NCBI GenBank assembly: GCA_018389105.1 | Contig: JACATO010001053.1 | Coordinates: 372,001 to 436,000, forward strand | DNA: 64,000 nucleotides | Direction of reading: 5' to 3' | Source: Nautilus pompilius | Taxonomy: Eukaryota; Mollusca; Cephalopoda; Nautilida; Nautilidae | Shown here: positions 40,201-53,433 of the stretch, one piece after another | Position numbering within the stretch: position 1 is the first letter of the stretch | Layout of the letters: the number at the start of each line of letters is the position of its first letter | Position numbers and translations under genes: made by a program | The notes under the pieces: generated by a model | Told to the model about the DNA's origin: nothing | Databases searched by the model: none | What the model saw: the letters and a program-made list of their open reading frames with translations, nothing else

Positions 40201-43200
40201 GAGGAGGGGGGAGAGGGGTTGTTCAGGTGCACCTCCTGTAAATGGTGGCGGGAAGAAGGGACGGGTGCGAGCAGCAGGCCCGGTGGGAGGGAGGGATGGG
40301 GGCGGGCGCGATCCGCGTCGTACGGCGGTTCCGGAGCGGGTTCTCCGCCCCGGCTAACCACCCCTCACCCCCCCTCGTACGGTTAGAACGATCCGAGCTG
40401 CTGCTGGCCGGGGCTTTATGGGTAAACTTAGATCGCTGATGACCCGACTGACTGTCGGACTACTTCTGTCTGAGTGAGATCGTTTACCATATTGAACATA
40501 TCCGAGTGTCTGCACCGAAGAATATTCGCCTGCCCGCCCGCCTGCCTGCCTGCCTGTTCTTATTTTTCCGCATCCTGCACGGCCCGGGGATCTATCTGCC
40601 CGCGCTCTCAGGAGGAGGGCCCGTCTCGTCGCTCTTTGTGTGTTTTGTCGGCCGCCGTCATGATGGTGATGATGATTACCAGCCGTCCGACATGCGTCGG
40701 GCAGTGCGCGCCGTCGGACTGGTAGCCGAGCCCCCACCCCCTCCTCGTCCTTTGTGCCGGCCAGACGACAGCAGCGAGCAGGTGAGTAGACGTTCGGGAC
40801 TCGACCCGACCACCACCCTTTTGTGAGAATCGCCCGGGAAGGCCCGACTCCGCCGCGGTCTCGCCAGCTCCCTTCTGGGGCGCTGCAGTCCATAAATTAT
40901 GCTAATCGCGGCGCTGCCATACCATCTCTCGGGCGCTGCTTTTGTGCGCGCCGCGCCCGCCCGCCCGCCCGCCCGTACTCGGGAACCCTTTCTGTGTGGT
41001 GGTGGTGGAGGATCATCGGGAGGAGAGGTGGTGCCCGCCGCGCCGGGGAAGTAGGTCGCTGGCTGGCTGTTCACGGGTGACCTGGGCTCTGCTCAGTAAC
41101 CGCGGGCTCGATCCTCCTCCAGGGAAAGAGCGGAGACACCCAGCTCCGTGTCGTAGTTAGAGTACACGGGAGCGGGGGGAGCCCGGGCAGTCGCCATGGC
41201 TATGAAAAGCGGCAGAAGTCCCCCCCCCCCGCAGATCTGTCTTGTATTATTGATATTTCAGCTCTGGTCATAAATTAATGTCCGTCCGTCGCCGGAGTGG
41301 GCTGCCGGCCCCGTAAAACCTGTTCTGGCGGATGGGAGGACAGAGTCGGCTCGTTCTGATACAGTGACGGTAACGTTTATTTTTAGAGGTGACATTGATT
41401 TTCCTGCCAAGAAACGATTTGCGCAGCAGAAAACAGAAGTAGTTGGGGGGGGCTCGGTCGGTTAGGTTCCCCCACCCGTCGGAGGGAGCAGCACCGCCAC
41501 CGGCCGGCCGGCGCCAACAGAAGTAGTACATCAACCACAGTGCGCGAGTTATCATTTATTATAATTCTGCTAATCCCCGGGGTTCACGGAGCTCAGCCCC
41601 TCGGAAAAGGTGGTGATTGGCTTTGTCGACTTTAAACGATCCCGATATCAGGACTTGAAGATGTGTGTGTGTGTGTGGAGGGGGGGGGCGTAGACGCGAA
41701 TAAATTACCTAAATTTTTAAAGGGGGGGCTCTAGAGATATATGCGCTTGTTTAAAATCAGCCAGCCGATCCCTTTTTCTTTCTTTCATCTGACCGCGGTT
41801 AACCTCTGAACCGTTAATAGAATACGTTTATGTGGATCTAAGAAAAACCCTAATTAGCTACGCTGAAGGGGGTGTGTGTGCCTAGCAGGGTTAGGGAACC
41901 GGCCGGAGATCAGCTACAACAGACCTGTTGTCATCTTAATAATGGGTGTTTAAAGTCTCTTGTAGTATGCGATCAATATGGCACCGTGTATTACACCACA
42001 GCATTAATCAGTGTCGACCTGATTGATTAGGCTTTTTTAAAACTGTATGATCAACTTGCCCTTGGTGACCGACCACCTGCTTAATCAACTGCGCTCTGCG
42101 AGGACAATGACCCACTTACAAACCTCCAGAAGAATACCATTTAGTGGGTCTGGTTTTATATATATATACATAACATTTCTTTCTAATGCTTGGCTTTTAG
42201 CAGACTAGGTTACATGATTTCTGTAATGAACCTCTTCGTTCCAAATATCAGTATTGAAGATCATTATGGTATTATAGGAATGGCTGGCAGGCTGTGTTCG
42301 TATATATATATATATATACGGGTTGCACACTTGTACTTACAGCAGCCACTGAATGTTAAGTAATGTGTGACCCACTACTGTGTATCTATCCAGGGTTGGG
42401 AAGCTAAATTAGAAGTCTCATCATCTTTCTTCATTAGAACTCTGTTGACATTGGCAAGATTCCAGTCCATGATTACCAAGATTCCTAAAACTGCTTTTGT
42501 ACTATCTCCCTAGAATAGCCTAACCCAAGTGGTGTAGGTGTGTTCTGGTTGATAGGATGTGATAGAACTTGCCAATCAGGCTCCTTGCTGCTGGAGGGAG
42601 TTCTTGGGCAGAGAAAGCTCAAAGACTAACTGTTGTCGCTGCATGGCGGCCATGCATCTCTTTCTGGCTGGCTGGCTGTCTGTCTGACAGTTAATTACAG
42701 TGACTGGTGGTGCAGTTGGACAAGACCAGATGGTGTTGAGCATTAGCAGGGACATAAACTGTCAAAAATGTCATCCTTGTTTTATCGTTACCGACATGAT
42801 TTAAAGAAAAGATTGAGAGTGGATGAGTGTCATCTTGTATGCGTAGCTTTATCGGATTCGCTAAAGGAATCCCATCGGTATGATATTGATTGTCCCCCTC
42901 ATTTTATGATGGAGTTTTGAGGTTTAATTTTCTCAGCACTTAAACTAATGTCTGTTTTCAGTTGACGCTAAATGATTGAAATGGTGGCTTGGCCTGGTGT
43001 GACATAGATACTTTTGGAAGTAGCTCCACTCTTTGTATGTCATGTGGAGATGGGTGAATTAACTTTACTTGCATCTGCCCTGCTTACAAAAAATGTTTTC
43101 CTGGGGGTGGGTGACCCTTAAAACTTGAAAGGGAAGCACAGAAACTGGGAGTGAGGAGGGTTATTGTTTAAGTTCGTAGCCTGACTAAAGCTGATTACAA

Positions 43201-46200
43201 AATTGAACGTGTACTCACCAAGTCTGACAAATTGATTGGTTGATTTGATGGTGTTTGATGGTCTTTAGATGAGTATACTTTGATGAATTTCCATATTGTA
43301 TCTATCTGAAACATCAAGATGATTTCCTGGGGTTTTAGATTTTTCTTCTTTATGTACTCATTGTTGAGATAGACACTACATATGGCCCGAGCATCCTGTG
43401 ACGTCATCTGGTTTCTGGCTCTTCCTGAAAACCCAAGGATGTTCTGACTTGTCCCAGAATTATTGCCAGCCCAGATAGAAACCACCTGCACAGGTGGTGG
43501 TGTTTGCTGCTGCTGCCCTGATACCCACACCCCTCCCACTGTTTTAGATTAAGAGTGGATTTTGTAACCTGTCTGATCAGTCAGCCTTACGTAATGAAAT
43601 AGGACTTTATTTATAGGACTTAGCGGGGAAGACCTGTGAAGCTTCAACTGGCATTTGGAATATTACCAAAAAGGGGGTCTGGCTGATTGTTTATAGCCAT
43701 GTTTTGTGGACACTAGCCAGGTATTTTCTCTTGGAAACTTGGTCTGGGGTCTGATAAAATTCCGCTTTGTTTTTAGTGCATTACTCTGACTACAACAGAT
43801 TTCCAAAATATTGTTAGCTTCTTTCCTTTAATTGTGGGGCCACATTATGTCTGTAGTTTCTCTTATAATATAAATAGCTTCTATCTTCTCTCTCAGGGAA
43901 TCCGATAGTCTAAAATAATAAGTATATTTGCGAATTTGTTTTATTGATAGCATTGTGTGTGGCAGCTGTATTTGTTCTTCGGGGTTTCCTTCTGAGCTAT
44001 ACATTTTCTTGATGCTTTGATTAGCTTGTTGCGGCATAAGGGCTGCTAGCAGGGTCGTTGGGTCCAAATATAACCGATTCATTCCCAGACAAAAAGTAAA
44101 AACATCAATCCACACGTGCAAATTCTTTGTCTGCTCTTAACTTTATACATTCTCACAGTATATTTGTGGGAATTGCACTATTACAGGTGGTTTTGATTTT
44201 CTGCTTCACTGATTAAATTAGTGTTACAGGGAGAGTAAGATAGGTGACCTTGCAATTTTCACAGTCAGTTGAATTTCCAAATATTTTAATGTATGGAAAG
44301 ATGCTTTGAGGTTTTACTCGGCAGGCATATAAACTCTCCTTTCCATAAATTAATTAAGTTCTGTCATACCTTTTTAAAAAAAAAAGTAGACTTTATTAAT
44401 TCATAAATGTCGCTTTAAGTAAACCTGACAAATATGAGCGTTAGGTGAAACATTAGATTTGAGGGCTCCTTAAACTGCCAAAGGAATGGTTGAAATGAGA
44501 AGGCCATACATCTGGAATGAATTCGTGCCTGTTGAAGGATTTTTGCTGCCTCATTTTAAATCGCATGGTTTTGTTTGTGCTTTACTTTGCAGTATTGTTC
44601 GTGGCTCATCAATGAGCATGATGCTATAAGTTCATATTGGGTCTGAGAAAAGATGCAGCCCGATTTGGTGGGGGGCTGTTGTCATGGTGCATATAGCAAG
44701 TGCGAAATTTCAAACGGATTACTTTTTAAGGTGCTTATTTTTCCTTCGTAAATGCTTCCAGTGTTTGTTGATCGATAATGTTGATTGGGTCAACCTTAAT
44801 TTTCTCTTGGATCCATATTTCAACAGCTTAATTATAAGAGCTGATAATGAATCCCTCCTCTTATCAGTTTTGAATTGCGATAATCAAAAGCTCTCTCTCT
44901 CTCTCTCTCTCTCTCTGCTGCGCTTAAAATGCACTTTTTACTACTTTTTTCTTCTTTTTTTAAATATAATTTTCCCCGGCCTTATGACCCGGATGAAAGA
45001 GTACACCAGTCAGAGGATAACGAAGATGATTTTGTGGATGGAGGTTAGGGTTAATCAATAACAATTTGCCAGAATCTTTTTTTTTTTTTTTTTTTTTTTT
45101 TTTTGTCTTGCAAGTGTGAGGAAACTGCTTCCCTGGTTCTGAAGTCTGATCTTTGAAGTGCAACAGGTATCACTATAGTTGTTTCTTTCTGTTTTGAAAG
45201 TGTAGTTTTTTTTTTTTTATATATATATAATGGTTGGGCAGGTGTGGTGATAAGCATAAGTGCATTGCCAGGTAATCTGAAAGGTAAAATTTGTTGAAAC
45301 TATTTTTGTTTTAAGAGAGAGAAAAGAGATTGCGGAGAGGGAGAAGATGGAAAGAGAGCGGGCTGAACGAGAGAAGGCCGAGAAAGAACGACTAGAACGA
45401 GAGAAACAAGAGAGGGAGCTGCAGGAGAGCAGCCGTGAACGGGAGCAGAGACAGCGTGTTGTTCTTCAGGAGGCAGCAAATGAACGAACTCGTCTCAAAG
45501 AGGCAACAGCTGCGGCTGTTAACAAGCACTTCATAGAATCACTGAAACTGGTTAGTCAGCGGGTAAGTTGCTTGGGCTTCTTCTGGTGGGTGGTGGGTGG
45601 ACGGATAAGCCACTGACGGCCGTAATTGTTGGCTTGCAGATGAAATACAGAATATGTTTTATATAAATCAGTTTATTAGTGCAAAATAGTGACCTAAGCT
45701 TTCAAGGGGTGTATGTGTCATGCTAGTGGTATTATTTGAATGGTGAGTTCACAATTATATATAATTGCGTGTGTGTGTGTGTGTGTGTCATATGCTTGAC
45801 CTCTAGTGCTTTTTTTTTTTTTTTAATGGGTTGATGGTAGATTTTTAGGTCCCTTTAACTGAAATAGCACAGGTTTGCTGGATGCCACTTTCAGCCAAGA
45901 AATGTCTCCAAACTCTTATGTAGTGTGTAAATAAAGTGGTACGTGTGTAATCTCAGATGTAAGTGGGCATAGATGATCCTATGCTTGTTTGTGGTTGGCT
46001 ACAAAGATTCATCTGCAGGGGAAGTCAGGCAGGCATTTTATCAACTTGGGAAGCACCTGTACCTACCTTGAAGAGGGGGGGGTTAGAAAGCTATTCTGCT
46101 ACAGGCCTAGTTTTTGTAAGTTTCTATCCACAGTCTAGTGAAATGTGCCCCTAATATCTAGTTTTCCGTTTTTACAAAACCCTTTTACTTTTAAAAAATA

Positions 46201-49200
46201 TTATTTCAGAACATTAACATGTTTTGTTTTTGTTTTTTTTATGTGCAGTTAAATTTAAATAAACAAGAATTAATTTCCGGGTGGTTCATCAGTGGTAGCT
46301 ATGGCTAATTCCATACCACTTGCTGGAAAAGTTTAGCGTTCTTTTCTTCTCCAAGGATACAGGTGGGGAAAGAATTGTTTAACCCCAGAAACAAGGGACT
46401 TCAATGTTGATTTCAAAATCTCAATTTACAATTGCTTTATTTTCAAAAAAAAAAAAAAAACAATGGTTTGATTGGTTCAGTTCAGTCATGCAAGAGTACA
46501 ATTTCAAAAGTTGTGGGATTATTCTTGTGTAGGTGAGAGACAGAATTTTTGCATGATTCAGTAGAGAAGTCAGAAACTCGTGGGTTGCCTATGGAATGTT
46601 TCAAATTGTATAATGGGAATCTGATTCTGTCAGCTGTATGAGACTGGTTCGCTTTGTGGAACTTATGAACAAACTGATTTTGCATTTTGGCATCTGGAAT
46701 GACTGGTGTACGGATGCTTTTTTTATATCAGTCGGTCAGTCTGTTGGTGTTTGGATAGTTCAGTTGTCCTGTTATCCTCACAGAGATAGTTATAATGTTT
46801 TTGCTATTGTTCACAGCTAGTGATGAGCTTAGTTTTCTAACTATAGAATGGGTCTGTTCTCTTAAAAGTTCTCACCATTCTAAGGCATTGACTGTCCTGT
46901 GAATGAGAACTGATCATGACATCCTTACTACAACTAGTTGGCTGTTGTCTGTTTCATCAGCAGCACTCCACCAAATGGCTTGAACCTAGCAGACAATTTT
47001 AACCATAAATCTCGTTTTTTTTCCTAAATAAAATCTCAATTTTGTCTTCTTGGACAGACATACCTTAATAAAAATTTGTCTACTAATTTTGTAACAGACT
47101 TCTGAATATTCAAACACCCATATAGTTTGATATTATTAAGTTTTCTGAACACATTATTTTTACATATTTATGTAGTAACTAACAATTACTGAGTATGTTG
47201 GTTCAAAATGGAATATGAGAGGTACATTATTGCTTGTAATGTAAGGTATCTTTTATTCACATTATCAAAAGACAATGGCTAGGGCTTCTTTGACCACCCT
47301 ACTTGCTTTGTAGTTGAAATTTTGACTTACGGAGGTTTTTCTTTCAGCTCAGTTCTTAGAACTGTGAACTAGGTTTGTAGTAGAATGAACTGGATAATTT
47401 TTATGTTCTCAAATCTTTCTTTCCACCTGGTACTATGTACTAATGTAGTAAACCCTAACTGATCACCTTGTATAGTTTGGATAAAACAAACATTGGATAG
47501 CACAATCCAGGGTCTCGATTGGCACATGGAGGAGGAAGAGGGGATCTCGTTTTTAAAGAAGCATACTGAATCGAATAAAACCTTTTTGGAATTATGAAAA
47601 AATAGGATGAAACCAAATATTTGGCTGGTTTTATATTATATGAAATCAGAACATTAGTTCAGGCTTTACCTGAATAACAAAGGAAATATGGTTACCACAT
47701 TTCATACAGAAGATGTTGGATAGAAAGTACTGGAACTGCAACACTCCATGAATGAAGCACACAACAAAGTAATCAAGAGTAACATATAAAAATAAAACTC
47801 CAAACAGAGAGAGAGCTATCCTCGGTGGTGTTTCTTTTGATCAAAATCAGTCGTTCGTGATTGCTAACCCTGACCCCAGTTTGGGGAATTCTCTCAATTG
47901 TACATGAATTTTATTTACCATGGTTAAACTAATCCCTGCACATATTTCCAAAGTCTGCCATGGTTCTTTCACTATAGAGTATACTGCCTCACTTTCCTCT
48001 TATCCCCAAGGCTATTATTTCATGCTCACATCCAAGCAGAAATAGTAGGGATATGAGTGACAAATTTAAAAGAAAAGAGAGAGAGAGAGAGACTCAGAAT
48101 TTTCTCCACAGGGGCTTCAGCCAATCTCTATTCCAAGGAATTTAAACTCTGACATCAGTTTTTGTGATGGGTTTTTTCTCCATGATATCTTTCCACATCC
48201 CTGAAGCCACACACAGTCACCTTTCAGTTTTACTGTCTACCTTGTTAAATATTACAGTGTCTTCCAAAAAAATAAAAAAGAGAGAGAGAATCATTTCTAG
48301 TCTGTGTTTATGACTGTTCTTTATCTTTTTTTCACACTTTTTAATCCGCCACTAATCCAACCATAACAACTGACCACGACTTAGATTTCTTCGCATCACC
48401 TTTTCCAAGTTCCCTTCCAGTAACAAAGCCCATTGAGACATTTTTGCAGTCGCGTGCTGCATTAAGGCACTGTTAGAAGAGTTCAGTTCCCAGCATGCAG
48501 TTGTGCATCTGTACAAATAAACTGGTGGCTGATACCTACATCACTGAATTAGGAATGTCTGGATGTTGACTCTGTGGTGCTTATTAGCAACATTTGCAGT
48601 TAGAACTGAACGTTACTGCCAGTACAAAGGCATAATTTTGTTTCTGGGGGAAGGTATAACCAAAAATGGAACTCTCATTTTTGTTTGTGTCATTTTGCTT
48701 TGACTGGCTGCTGATTATCAGCCGTGGAGAAAACTTGGGAAACAGTTTGGTTTTTTAGTGGTCTCTCCCCCTCCCCCCTTAAAAATGGGGGGCTAATTAA
48801 TTGCTGTAGATGGCAATGCAAAGGATTAATTAATACAACTTTTAATTTTCTTTATTGTGATGAGGTTTGGGCCCTTGGATTGTGCTATTGATCTCAACCG
48901 CATATGGTGGCACCCATGTTTTAAAAGGCATTCTAATAAAGTTCAGTCTAATTACGCTAAGTAAATATCTGCAGACCTGGAACAGTTGTTGACCTTATGA
49001 TCAGGACTGTCATTCATAAATCTGGCTTCCATTATAAACGAGCTATTCATTGAAATAGGCTGCACGTTTTGTTCCTCTTTTCGAGGTGCAAGCACACAGT
49101 ACAGTTTCACCTGTTCACCTGGGTCCTGGAACCCAACCAGAGCTGCTCTTTCTGTTCAGTCAGCTGTGAAGTTTTCAGAGAGGACATCTTATATTTTGAC

Positions 49201-52200
49201 TGAGTGTTTCTGATGATATTTTTCATCAATCTGTGTCAGGTGCACTGCCATTGTTCTAATATTTATTCAGGTATCCAGGTGGCCCTCGCCTTCCCCTTCA
49301 CCTTCCATTACCTTGGGAACAGGAAAAGGTCTTGTTGGTAAGGCTGAAAGCCAACTAGCTACAGCTGGCTTCCCTCAGAATGTGTCTCGCACAGACAGGC
49401 CCAACAGCATAATGGATGAAATGAAGGCTGCCTCAGACAAGCTGAAGCATGTAAGAAACCCACAAGCTAAACTTTTTATGTTGACTTTTAGCCAATGTTT
49501 ATATCTTCTTGGTTTATATAGAAAGAAAACTACATATTCTTCCATTTCATAACTAATGGTGATGGGTAAGGGGGCATCATTATCTTCTGCCTCTACTACT
49601 GGCCACTAGTTTTTTGCATGCTTATGAAGAGTGTGTGAGAGAGCGAGAGAGAGAGACTAATTTCTCTCCTTGCTCAGCTGCGGGTAAGTTTAATAACTTT
49701 GTCTGTCTTAGCAGATTTCTCATGGTCTCCACTGGCGATATAACTTTTTTCTTGTAGGGGGGACTGACAAAGAATATGGAATAGCATGTCATTTTTTTTT
49801 CTCTTACTCTCTAGTATTAAATCCAACTTAACACATTTGGGATATTTCCATAAATTAAAATTTTTGCCTCTCTCTCTCTCTTTTTTTCAACCATCAGGAA
49901 AAGGAAGAGAAGCAAGAGAGCTATTTACATGGTGTTCCAAGAAGCAGTTATGTTGAAAAGCACGGGGATGTGCCATCCCATCACCACCACCTCCCACACC
50001 ACCAAGACGAGAGGTTGGTCCGTCACCAGACACCACATCAAAATCAGATGATGTACGAGAGTCACCTGAAGATGATGTCAGAGCAGCAGAGGGCGGAAGC
50101 CAAGTCTGAGGTGGTGGCAAAGACAGATGACAAACCTTATCAGTATTCCACGCATACTGATGCTGTGTCTCATCTATCTCGATCAAACTTGGTTCAACAA
50201 GTGAAACAAGAGCAACCGAATTTTAGTTTGTATGGTTATCAGCCATTCCAACATTCTTACATCAGCAGCGATCAGCTTACACTACGTGGTCTAGCAAATT
50301 CGGACAAAAATGCCAGTGGCTGGGTTGAAAGACCACATGATGCGGTTCAGCCTTCAGTGAAGAAGAAAGACATCTCAGTGCCGCCTCCACTGATCAAAGA
50401 CAATAAATCTCATAACACTGTCATTGTAGAAAACAAATCTCGGGATGGCACCAAATCTGCCAGTCCTCATAATTTTCCATATGGAAGTCCAGCGCCATCC
50501 AAATCGAACTCACCAACCAGACAGATTGCATATAGTGAAAGACTTCCAGAACGACCCTTGTCATCGTCGTCATCATCCATTTCGCCCTCATTATCGCATG
50601 GCTCTGCTCAAACAAGTTCGTCGTCCCCATTACGAAATGTTTCCGCTCATTCTCCTCACATTTCTGCATTCATTGCAGCTGAAAAATCAGCTGCATCTCG
50701 TTCTCAAAGTCCTCTCCGTATTGCTAGTCCACAACAACTCTCTGCTGCTGTGTTACAACAACCACTTGATTATCGAAAAACAATGGCCACCAGCTCTTGG
50801 TCAAACCCTGTCAACATGTCTAGTGCTCATTACACTAGTCCACAGGCTGCTAGCAGCAGCTCACAGGTAATTACAGCCAGCTCTCCCCACATGGCATCAA
50901 GTCCAGTGTCTTCTGCAGCACACACCTACAGTTTGATTCAACAGTCCTACAAGGTGTCAAACCCTATCTATAGCCAGTCTCCTGTGCCATCTGGAAGAAA
51001 TGAGGACACTCATGCCTCTAGTACTTTATACACCCAGAATGCCATCGGATCACCTCTGTCCTCAACACAGCAAGGCTCGTATTCTAGTAACGCTTCTGGC
51101 GGTGTGAAGAGGAAACCGGTTCGTGATGGTGCAGGACGCAAAAAGGCGAAGTCAGATGCAGCTTTGAAGGGCCCGCCTGTGAGTGATCCGGTGACTGTTC
51201 CTGTTACAACCCCACAGATTTTCTCAAACCCATCTCCTTACACCACCTCCAGCAGCAGTGGCACATCCATCCATCCAACTGTATCCATTCCAAGCACACT
51301 TTCTACTCCAACGATGCAGTCTGCAGCCAAGGCTACGGGGTTCATGGACAGTTTTCGGTCTTTTGTGGAAAACACAGTCCAAAATGCGTTCTATCAGGAT
51401 ACGGATGTTGTTCTTGCCAAGAGAAAGAACAATGCAGAAACTGTCTCTCCTCCAGCCTCTGTTCCAAAGTTTGAAGAGGCTGGTGGCAACAGCTCATTAA
51501 CTGCTTTGGCAAGTAGCAGTAACAGCAGTGGTAGCAAGCTGGCCAATGGTCAGACAGACACTGACAGTGACACACTTAGTGCTCCTAGTCCCCCACCTTC
51601 ACTGAAACCGGAGGCCTGTCCCTCCCCAGGCAGATCTGGGGGAAATCACACCAAGCTGAAGAAGGCATGGCTGCAAAGGCATTCCGATGAGGATAAAGGC
51701 AAAGAGCCAAGTATTAAAAAGGAGGAGCCAGGGGAAGAAAAGGGAGATGTGCTAAAGACTTGCTATGTGAACTGTTCCTATATTTCTCCAAGCAAGGAAG
51801 GTGGCACAAAGTCACCCATCACTTCTATCATGCTAACCAATGGTAATATTAAAGAGGGTGGAGTCCCTAGCGATGAATCAACTAGCTCTGCTTCTGAAAC
51901 GGAAGCTCAGGTAAGACTATCGTTTGTCTGCATATTTATGGTTGTGTGGGTGAAAGCTTAAATGTGGGAGAGGGTTGGTTCTACATGCACCCCGGAAAGC
52001 CTTGCTTGCCGCACCTTTAATGCACTATGGTATATATCTGCTTGTTTTTTTTTTAGCAAGGCGTTGACGAAAGTGTCAGCGGCGCCAAACGTCGCATTAA
52101 AACCAAGAAACATGAGACCGATTCCACTCTCAAGAAGATAAAGCTGGAACCTGTTGACGACTACGGTAACTGCAGCAGCAGAAAGAAGAGTACATCTGGA

Positions 52201-53400
52201 AAGAAAATAAAGGGTGAAAGGGACGTTCAAAAATCAAAAGTAAGTTGTTAGAGCAGCAAAAAGACAAAGAGCTATGCGCCTATGTGTTGATAACTTGGTG
52301 AATATAATGTGTACTGGGGCTTGTTGAATTTTGTTTATGTATGGATGTGGCGTAAATCTGTAGGGATTTGCAATTTTTTGCTACGTTAGGGATGGAACAG
52401 TTGTGGTGACAATATTCTTTGTAAGTAAACTGATTTGTTTATTATTGGGCTGTGGGAATAAGCTGAAATGATGCATTTTGACGCTTGTTTCATTGCAGGG
52501 TAGAGATTCTTCAGATGAACTAAGAAGAAACAGTGATTCATATCTGAGTGAAAACTCTATGGAATATATTAAAACAGAGCACCTGCAGCAATTTCCTGAT
52601 GGAGATTTCATTTCTAAAGAGAAGAAAAGGAACCGTAGGGGAAAGGAAGCCACCAAGGAAATGATGGTGAGAGGTAAGTTGATCTAGCTACATTTTTCAC
52701 CTCATTACCTGGTTACAGGGTCTTGGCTTAAAATTCCATTCAGATTCCTTACAAGGTTAAACCCTTTTGTCTTAAGGGGGGGTCTTCTTTTATTTTTTTT
52801 TCCTTTCCTTAGGCAGGTAGTCATGGTTTTCCTCATCTGAATTTTGAACATTACATTCTTTTTTTGTTTCTGCTGTGAATGACATTGAAATTTTAGCATT
52901 TTTCTTGTTATTTATACACCTTCCCCAGTCATCAGTGGCATGGTGTTACAACTAAGGAATTTTGTTTGTTCTAGGCCTTTCAGTTAGCCATTATCCACCA
53001 GTGAAGGCATCTATAGCCACCCTGAAAAGGACTTGTGAACCTTTTTTCCAAGATGGACCCTGCAGTGAGGTGACCCCAAAACTGATGAAATGTAGAGAAT
53101 GTAGGCTTACACCAACACAGCGCAGCAAGAAACTTCCAAACATTTTCTGCCGTTTTTATGCATTTCGAAAGTAAGTTCTCATTTTCAGCATCACCCCATA
53201 CTGATTGTGCTTGGTGCATGCGGCGGTGTTTGCTTGCTTCTTTTGGCTTTTCAGCACATTCTATTGACAGTTTTGTGTTTTTTTGGTGCAACGTGAAACG
53301 TGACAGCATCAGACTGGCATCGTCAGGGCCTGGTGAGAACTCTCGTCACAATAATTTCTTCGTATCGTTTATTAACTCCTGCTCCGCTTTCAGTGGGCAC

Positions 53401-53433
<33 letters not shown>

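Larger units (their letters stand above)
39050..41900. promoter_or_regulatory. KDM3: Intragenic CpG island, candidate internal promoter
   Basis: CpG is scarce in the rest of the window but dense here, most of all from about 40000 to 41600, with many CGCG, GCGC and CCG runs. The island contains a GGGT-repeat G4 tract (39622-39648), (CCTG/CCCG)n at about 40531-40557, (CCCG)n at 40955-40976, and a strong GCAG|GTGAGT donor at 40781/40782 on the sense strand. I see no TATA box. It sits 3.4 kb before exon D, the first exon after the large intron. The likely role is a promoter for a shorter KDM3 transcript; an antisense or non-coding promoter is also possible. Confidence 0.55.
28678..45315. other. 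16.6-kb KDM3 intron containing a CpG island
   Basis: The intron splits the ER-rich helix between codon positions 2 and 3. It is mostly AT-rich and contains a mariner relic (30537-31335), a weak LINE-endonuclease-like stretch (31775-32011), a Tc1-like relic (35385-36000) and a CpG island (about 39050-41900). (CT)n lies at 44891-44916 and a 28-base poly-T at 45077-45104. Between these I see no gene that I can support. Confidence 0.75.

Noticed and set aside
39711-41074. Long minus-strand open frames (up to 216 codons) in the CpG island
   Set aside because: GC-rich DNA has few stop codons. The products are low-complexity Pro/Arg/Gly-rich, overlap one another on both strands and show no family motif.
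43828-44121. 97-codon minus-strand frame
   Set aside because: No recognised motif and no clear splice sites. Frames of this length occur by chance in six frames over 64 kb.
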